A program made the position numbers and the translations under genes. A stretch of 64,000 bases of DNA from Enoplolaimus lenunculus (taxonomy: Eukaryota > Nematoda > Enoplea > Enoplida > Thoracostomopsidae), in contig JASANG010003186.1 in the NCBI GenBank assembly GCA_030248215.1, positions 1-64,000 on the forward strand, written 5' to 3'. Shown one piece after another: positions 47,301-55,065 of the stretch (positions are counted from its first letter, which is position 1; every line of letters starts with the position of its first letter). The notes under the pieces were generated by a model. The model worked only from the letters and a program-made list of their open reading frames with translations, had not been told where the DNA came from and did no database searches.

Positions 47301-50300
47301 GGTCTCTTGTTCTTCGATCAGCTACTGTGTTCGTGTATGATACGCTGCCGGAAAGTAAAAACTACCGGAACCGGATAACAAAAAATTCTTGTAACCGAAA
47401 AAACCTTTTTAACGCTATTTTATCGCTTTTAGTGGTACAAACACACCATTTAGAATGACAAAATCCTGAAACAAATGTAACAGCTGAAAACGTATGATAA
47501 ACTTATGAAGTATGACACGAATTGAAAATTTTGGCAATACACGCTCAGACAATTTTAGAAAATTAAGCTGGGATAATATATGCTAATTTGTCTTAAATTT
47601 TCCAATGAGAAAAATATTCAATACCGAAAATACCGGAAAATTCCAATGAAAAATACCGCAATTATTACCAAAACCGGATAGTGAAAAATGTCGGATTTCA
47701 CTGCCGGAACCGGAATTCCGGTTGCACCATGGTTTGAAGGGCTCGGGTACCCTAAACTCGGCTCTGACACTGTGGATAGAAGTCATATAAAAATGTTTGT
47801 TTACAATAATGTTACGCCCTTCCGAAGTAAAATCATACCCACAACATGTGGTGTAGGCCAAAAACGCAAAGCAAATCTGCGGCAAATAAGGAAATGTCAG
47901 TCGTGGGCAACCGAGCGAATGGTGAAAACTGAAACCGAAACGCGAACGCGAAGCCAAACGCAATTTTAGTACTAAATTTTAACACAAAATTGGGGTTTTG
48001 ATTCGTGTTGGCATCATGGACAGCTGCACGTATCGGCAGGAGGGTAGCCGGTTGTGATTATGGTCAAACGCAGTCTTTGGAATGTTTTAATTGGGTTTTA
48101 GGGGCTTTTTCAGGTTGCTATACAAGAAACTTCTGGCGGAATACAGCATAACTTCACCGTTCTCAAAATCCTGGTTACGCCAATGCCTATCAGGGTACAA
48201 CCGGAGGTCTGCCTCCGGCTACAGCAGAAAATTGGCCTCCGGCTCCAGCAGAAAATTGGCCTCCGGCTCCAGCAGAAAATTGGCCTCCGGCTCCAGCAGA
48301 AAATTGGCCTCCGGCTCCGGTAGAATTTTTGCTGAAGGTTCCGGTAATTTCGGTAGTAAAACTTTGCATAATTTAGCGAAATTAATCTGTTTAGCGCGTT
48401 TCGTTTAACTTTTGTCACAATTTTCAAAAAAGAATTTCCAAAATTTGGCATAAAATTAGCGTAAAACCAAACAACTTAACAACACTTTGCAGATATCGGT
48501 TAAAATTAACTAATTAACCATCATTTTTCCTAATTTCGCCTCACCTCCGTCTCTGGCAACTTTCGTTGACCTCGGGCTCCGGTATTTTTCACCTCTGGTT
48601 GCACCCTGATGCCTATCATAGACAGCAAAAAAATTTCGTCAAATAGTTCAGTTATTTATTGATATTGTGTTATATTTATTCAAGCTATTTTTGATTTCAG
48701 ACAGCCTTCCAAGTACACCTTTGGGTAGCATTGGAAACTTGAGTTGTGTCGTTGGTAACAGCGCCGGAACAGATAAACATGGAAAATCAAACGCTACGTT
48801 CAATACAACATCCGGTTCATCAAATCATAGCGGAACTATCGCATTTAACGGAAATACTACCGGTTCCGGTCAAACTGCATTGTTTCCGCTTTCAGCTGCA
48901 TTCAATATGCCGCAACATATTGCACAAATGATCAACTCGTTTGCAGCCGCGTCTGCGCTGGGTGGATTTAACAAATTTCGACTCGGAGCATCTGAAAACG
49001 AAACCAGGTAAACAGTTTTTCATTGTAAATTTCATTGAGTTGATTTTAACTTAGAATGAATTGAATCCGCACTCAATTAGGTCTTCATAACTCAGAATGA
49101 ATTGATCTCATTTTGAGTTAAGTAAATCAGCCGGAATTAAATCAACTCAGAGTGACTTAATGTTTGCTGTTATTAACTCAGAAATAACCACAAATAACTA
49201 ATTATCTCTCTGAGTTGATTAATTAACTCATCGGAATATACAGTATTCAAATATTCTATTTTGTTATAGTTTTTTTAGCATTTGAGAAAATTTTAGCTTA
49301 AGATTCATTTTTAAATAGGGTATACAAAAATATAAGAGCGGTGTTGCAGCCTGAGGTTCGTCTAAAATGGCTAAAAACTTGTTTGAAACCTTGCAAATTT
49401 TGGCAAATGTAAAGAACAGGGGCGGAACAGTATTATAAGCATATTCCTAAGCTTAATACCAAGCCTAAACCAAGCCTAAGCGTAAAAATGCGTTTATTCC
49501 TTAACCTAAGCCTAAGTTTAAGCCTGAGCCAAGCAAAAAAATTATTCTAAAGCTTAAGCTTACTCTATTACAGTCCCACAGAAAAACGTGCCGTTTCTGA
49601 TCTTTACATGAGCACAAATTTTCAATGCAAATTTGAAAGGTTACAATAATTATGGCTAATTCTATCGTGTTTTCTCGCACAAATGCAATAGAGTAGGTAT
49701 TAGATTTTAGACTATTTTATGTTTAGGTATAAGTTCATTCTTAAGCTTAGGATTAACGCTTATTTTCGCGCTTAGAGTGTCAAAGTTTGCACGTACCAGT
49801 GTGATGTGTTTTTACTGTTTTAGGCTACAAAATATGTCGAATAGCATTCAAAGTCTGAAACACGAAACGGCAAATGGGCACGACAAAGCTGATAAAAGTA
49901 AAATTTTTTGTATTTTTGGGGGGATTATATTAATAAATGTTTGCCGGTGCTTATTATATATACACTGCAAAAATTGGTGTCAAATTGACTCTCTCCGAAA
50001 TAGGCTTTTCGGGACAATGGAAATTGAGTCACAATTCGACTCCGCCAGAGTCAAATTTGAGTCACCGAGTCGTAAGTTTGACTCTGGCGGAGTTGAATTT
50101 TGACACAATTTGTGTAGTCCCGAAAAGCCTAATTCGGAAAGAGTCAATTTGATACCATTTTTTGCAGTGTATGTATGTATGTATATGCATATATGCCTGT
50201 GTCGGTAACTTGTGTTTTTTGTACAGATTGCTTTATGTCAGAAGCATCGATTCCGTTTTAAGCCCTATTCACACGAGCAAGTTTTTGCAGCGAGAATTCG

Positions 50301-53300
50301 CAGCTGCAACTTGCATGAATAACTTGCAGCTGCATGTATTTTCGACGAAATATCATATTCATTCTGAAACTTGTCATGAAATTATTTGAATAATTTATGG
50401 ACAACGACATAAATGTCACGCAAAAGGTATAAATTATTAATTCAGCCAATGATGATGAATTAATTCGACTCGTACGGCTAATTCATATTTATGAATTAAT
50501 TCTTGAAATGTATTCGTCATGAATAATTCGCAGCTGCAAATTCTTCGAATAAATTTGTGAACGAAACTTGCAACTGCACGTTGTAGCTGCAAGAAACGTT
50601 AACGCGTGAAGACGGAATTAGTCGAAATTTCTTGACTTGAAATCACTTTCAAAGCCTACAATTTCTGTTTAGTACTGAGCAGAAGCAAAATTTGTTCAGT
50701 GAGTCTCGCCGTACACTGCAAATGTCAAACATGTTTGATAATTAAGCTCTTAACAACTTGGCTTCAGTTAGGCCAATCAAAATGCAGTTGCAAGAAATAC
50801 AAGCGACCTACAACGCGTGCGAATTAAATTTAATAGAATAAATTCCAGTGAATTATTTGCAGTTGCATGAATTTTTATGATCTTTTGTGACCAACTTTAA
50901 TTTGCTTAAAAACCTTTTTACTCCAGAGCTGTAATTATCGAGCACTGTAAATTCCAGTGAGTTGCTTTTAACTCAGAATTAATTGAATCACTCAATCTGT
51001 GTTAGGACTATCAGAACTCAAAATTATGAGGTGACGCAACCTTTTCTGAGTTAATTAACCGACTCACCCAGAGACAACTGAACTCAACGTGAGAGTCAAC
51101 TCAACTGAGAGGCAGTTAACGTTCACTGCTGTTATTTCAGAAATAACTAACCCGCCAACTGAGTTAATTAGTCAACTCATTGGATTTTACAGTTAAGGAT
51201 ACGATGCTTATAATCCATTGCTCAAGTTTTTGGACCATAAGAAGCGGTTGCCCTACATAAACAGCGAGTTTACAACATTTTCGATGGCCGGCCACAATTT
51301 TATATTGTGAACAGCTCACACTGTAAATTCCAGTGAGTTGATTTTAACTCAGAATATTTTGACTCACTCAGTCTGAGTTTAGGACAATCAGAACTCAAAA
51401 TTATGAATTGATAGAAATAATCCTGAGTTAATTTGATTATTTTAGGCTCGCCCGCTAATACTGATGAGATTGTTGTCAATCTAAGTAGCAAACAGCAACA
51501 ACAACAAAATAGGATTGGCGATAACTTGGAACACTGTTTGACAAGCAACAATATTGAATCGCCCAGTGAAACAGACGTTCAAACGCCACCGCCATCAATT
51601 CCAAACATTGTCAACACAACTGCAGTTCAAAACGCAGCAGTTGGCAATGCTCCAGCTGAACTCGAGTTCAACTTAGAGCAACAGTTGGCTCGAGTCGCCG
51701 GCAGAAAGCCAACTACCATCGAGTTATCAAAGACTGGCGACGAGCCAACAACAACATCAGCTGAACTCGAGTTCAACTTGGAACAATTAGCTCGTGTTGC
51801 TCGGTCGAGCTCTGGTCGAGGAGTAAGCAGTCATGGCGACGGCTTGAACGCCAACTCAAGTGGTGAGCAAACCGAAAGCAACATCGATCAGGGATGGCAT
51901 AACGTGAAAAGAAATTCAAAATTATATTCCAACCAAGGAATCGAGTCAAAGGACACTCAACTGTTAGGAAGTGGAAACAAACTGTTGCGTCAATTGAACG
52001 GCGTTCGATCCCCAAAACAACAACTACAACAGAAACAACAACAACATAAAGATCAACAACAATCAGTGGATCAAAGAGAAGATGCCGAAAAAACAAAACA
52101 ACAACAACAACAACAACAACAACATTTTGATGATTCGTTCAAAGTTCAGTCAAGTTTATTGTTCGCCAGCTTCGCCGACCAATATGGACTCAACAATTTA
52201 TCGCCACAGCAGCAACAGCTGTTTTTTGCTTCCCTACTTGAACAACAACAACAACAACAAAAACCAACTGCAACAACAATTCAAAATCAAGCTGATCAAG
52301 AACAAGCGAATGTCGCCGAACTGCAACCATGCCAACGTGAAGACGAAGCGCAACCATCATCTTGGAATTATCGTCAACAACATAAAAAATCAGCTGAATC
52401 AGGCGAAGATCAAACATCAAACGATGCCGACTTGACGATATCCAAGCGGCGAGATCAAAGAAAAACAATCGAACTAAGCGAACTGAGCAAATTATTGGCG
52501 ACTGATAGCGAACACTCAGACAGCATACGCTATATGCAGCAGCTTCAAAGCGAAGCGATGACAATCACAAACACGGCGGCCAGCGCAACTTGGCGACACA
52601 ATAGAGGAGGCGGCATCATCAAAGGCGGCAACATCAAAAGCAACGCGATGAATGACGATTATAACAGTTTCGATGGTGAAAGATTCGAACAAGGTGTAGA
52701 TGATTGCGATGAATTGGGCGACGATGGACGCTTTGACCTTGCCGACGTTGATGCGACGGAACTCGCACGAAAACAAATTTCTGCAGCCGCTGCGGCTGCA
52801 AGTAAGTAGTCCCATCACTCATCACTAGTCCCATTGTCAGGAAATGTTAACAGAGGGACATTAACATTGAAATAAGTCGTAAAAGAACATTTTCCTATTA
52901 AAGCGAAATTGCTCGTAGATTCTGCTCTGCATCGTCTTTCATTCGTTTACTGCAGTTGCGAATTTTTCTTTTCACTTGTTTTTTATTTTACAAAAGCGAA
53001 GTAAAATAAAATACTCACTTAACCATTTAGTCAAGCTCGTATAGCTGAGTGGTCATCACGACCGCCTCCCACCCGTGAGACTGGCCTTTGAATTTTACCT
53101 AGAACTTACATCTCATAACAAATTGAAAATATTCATGTGAGAAAGGGTTAAACGTCAATTACTATTTTATTAATGTTTTTAATAAATTTTTTACAGGTAA
53201 ACAACTGTGCAATGCCTCTCAAAGCAATCAGTTTACATCGTTCGAAAATGTTCTTGCTCACATTCCTGGTCTCATTGATATCGCTGTTGTTACAGTTCGC

Positions 53301-54979
53301 AACTCAATGGAACAACTGCAAAAAGAAAAATGTAAGAATTTAACAATTATTTTAGTTTAAGATTCATTTGAAATATTAATAAATTTGTCTTTGATTTTGT
53401 TTTGTTTGTCTAAAAACATATTTTATACAACCAAGAGTCGATGAACACTCTTAAAATTGTGTGCAACTCGCTTAAGTGAGTAAATATTGTTTACCCGCGC
53501 TACGCTTTACCCGCCGAAATTTTATTTTTTACCCGCGTGTATGCAAGAGCAAAATTTCTTTACCCGTTACCCACATTTACCTGTGCAAAATTTCTTTGCT
53601 GTTACCCGCCCATATTTTTTCTTCTGTATTCAATACATTTGTGTAATTTTACAGTGCATTGATGGTACTTGATACTTATTTTGCACTCATACGGCGAAAA
53701 CAGTTCAAAATCCAAGTTTTTCTACGTTATTTGGTTTTTAGTTTCTTATGAAGATTTCAGGTGGGCAAAGATAAACAAATTTTTATCCACAACTTGAAAT
53801 TGTTTACCCGCGGGTATACCCGCGTCAAAATTTTTTTACCCGTCCCGAGTTTACCCGCGGGTAGCGAGCAGTTCAAGAGCAACTTAGTAAAAATTGTGTG
53901 GTGCGAAATGTACTCCGGGGTGTTGCGTTTTTGGCTGACCACATTTTATTTATGGACAAGATATAAACAAAGAGATTAAAAATATTTGAGTGTATTGTAC
54001 CTCTTGCTCTTAAACAAAGGGGTGGATAGTAATTTGCTAGAAATAGCTGCATACAGACCCTTTTAAATAAGGGGGATAGACCAAAACCACAAAGGGCGCT
54101 GGGTATATTTTTTGTACACAAAATTTACCCATGTTGCACACTCTTTTGTAAAGCCGTATTTAATACACGTGCAAGTTTTTGCTGCGAGAACTTGTAGCTG
54201 CAAATTGCATGCAGAACTTGCATTTTTTATCAGGCGATGAGAAAGCGGCTGGAATAAATTCAGTGAACTTCCTCTAAACAAAGGGATGGTCGGCCAAAAA
54301 CGCAACTCCCGATGATACATTTTGCACCATGCGGACCCCAAAGAGTTGCACAGTATTGTATTATGCACTCTTGGTATGAACAACTATAAAAAATACTTGT
54401 CAACTTGGTTGCAGTATTTGCAATTGAAAACAACATCTTTCTTGCAAAAATTTTCACAACACAGCTAAAAATGTTCTTATATTACAATGCTAATCTAAAA
54501 AGTCGTTTGTTTAGACCTATAAAAATTGTGTATATTAATTTGCAAATGTGTCTGAAATCTGCTGGAACAGTGCCCAAAATACGTATGTGAAGCGTTTAAG
54601 CTTTAATTGTATACGCTTAATATTTCACATTCATATCATCGCGATATTTTTGTAAATTTTCATACAAAATCGCTATCGCCGTTCAAATTTTTATCCAAAT
54701 TTTGCACATCGAAACCAAATGTGATTCATTTCGTTTTTGAAATCAAGATTTACAACTCAAATTTAAATTTTTCATTTGAAGTTGAGTTTTAAGTTATAAA
54801 GCTGCAACTGGTTTCGCAACAACTTTTATTAAAAATTGTATTATTTATATATTTTTAGGGGAATTGAATAAAAAACTTGAAGACGAACGAGTACAAAAAG
54901 CGAAAATGGACAACACCTTGCGACATCTTGTACGAGAAAAAGGTGCGTTTGAATCTTTTTTTAAATAATAAATTTATTA

Positions 54980-55065
<86 letters not shown>

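Noticed and set aside
48110-48451. Minus- and plus-strand frames with repeated SRRPIFCW or SSRKLASG motifs
   Set aside because: They translate the 24-bp tandem units inside the hAT-like MITE at 48191-48608.
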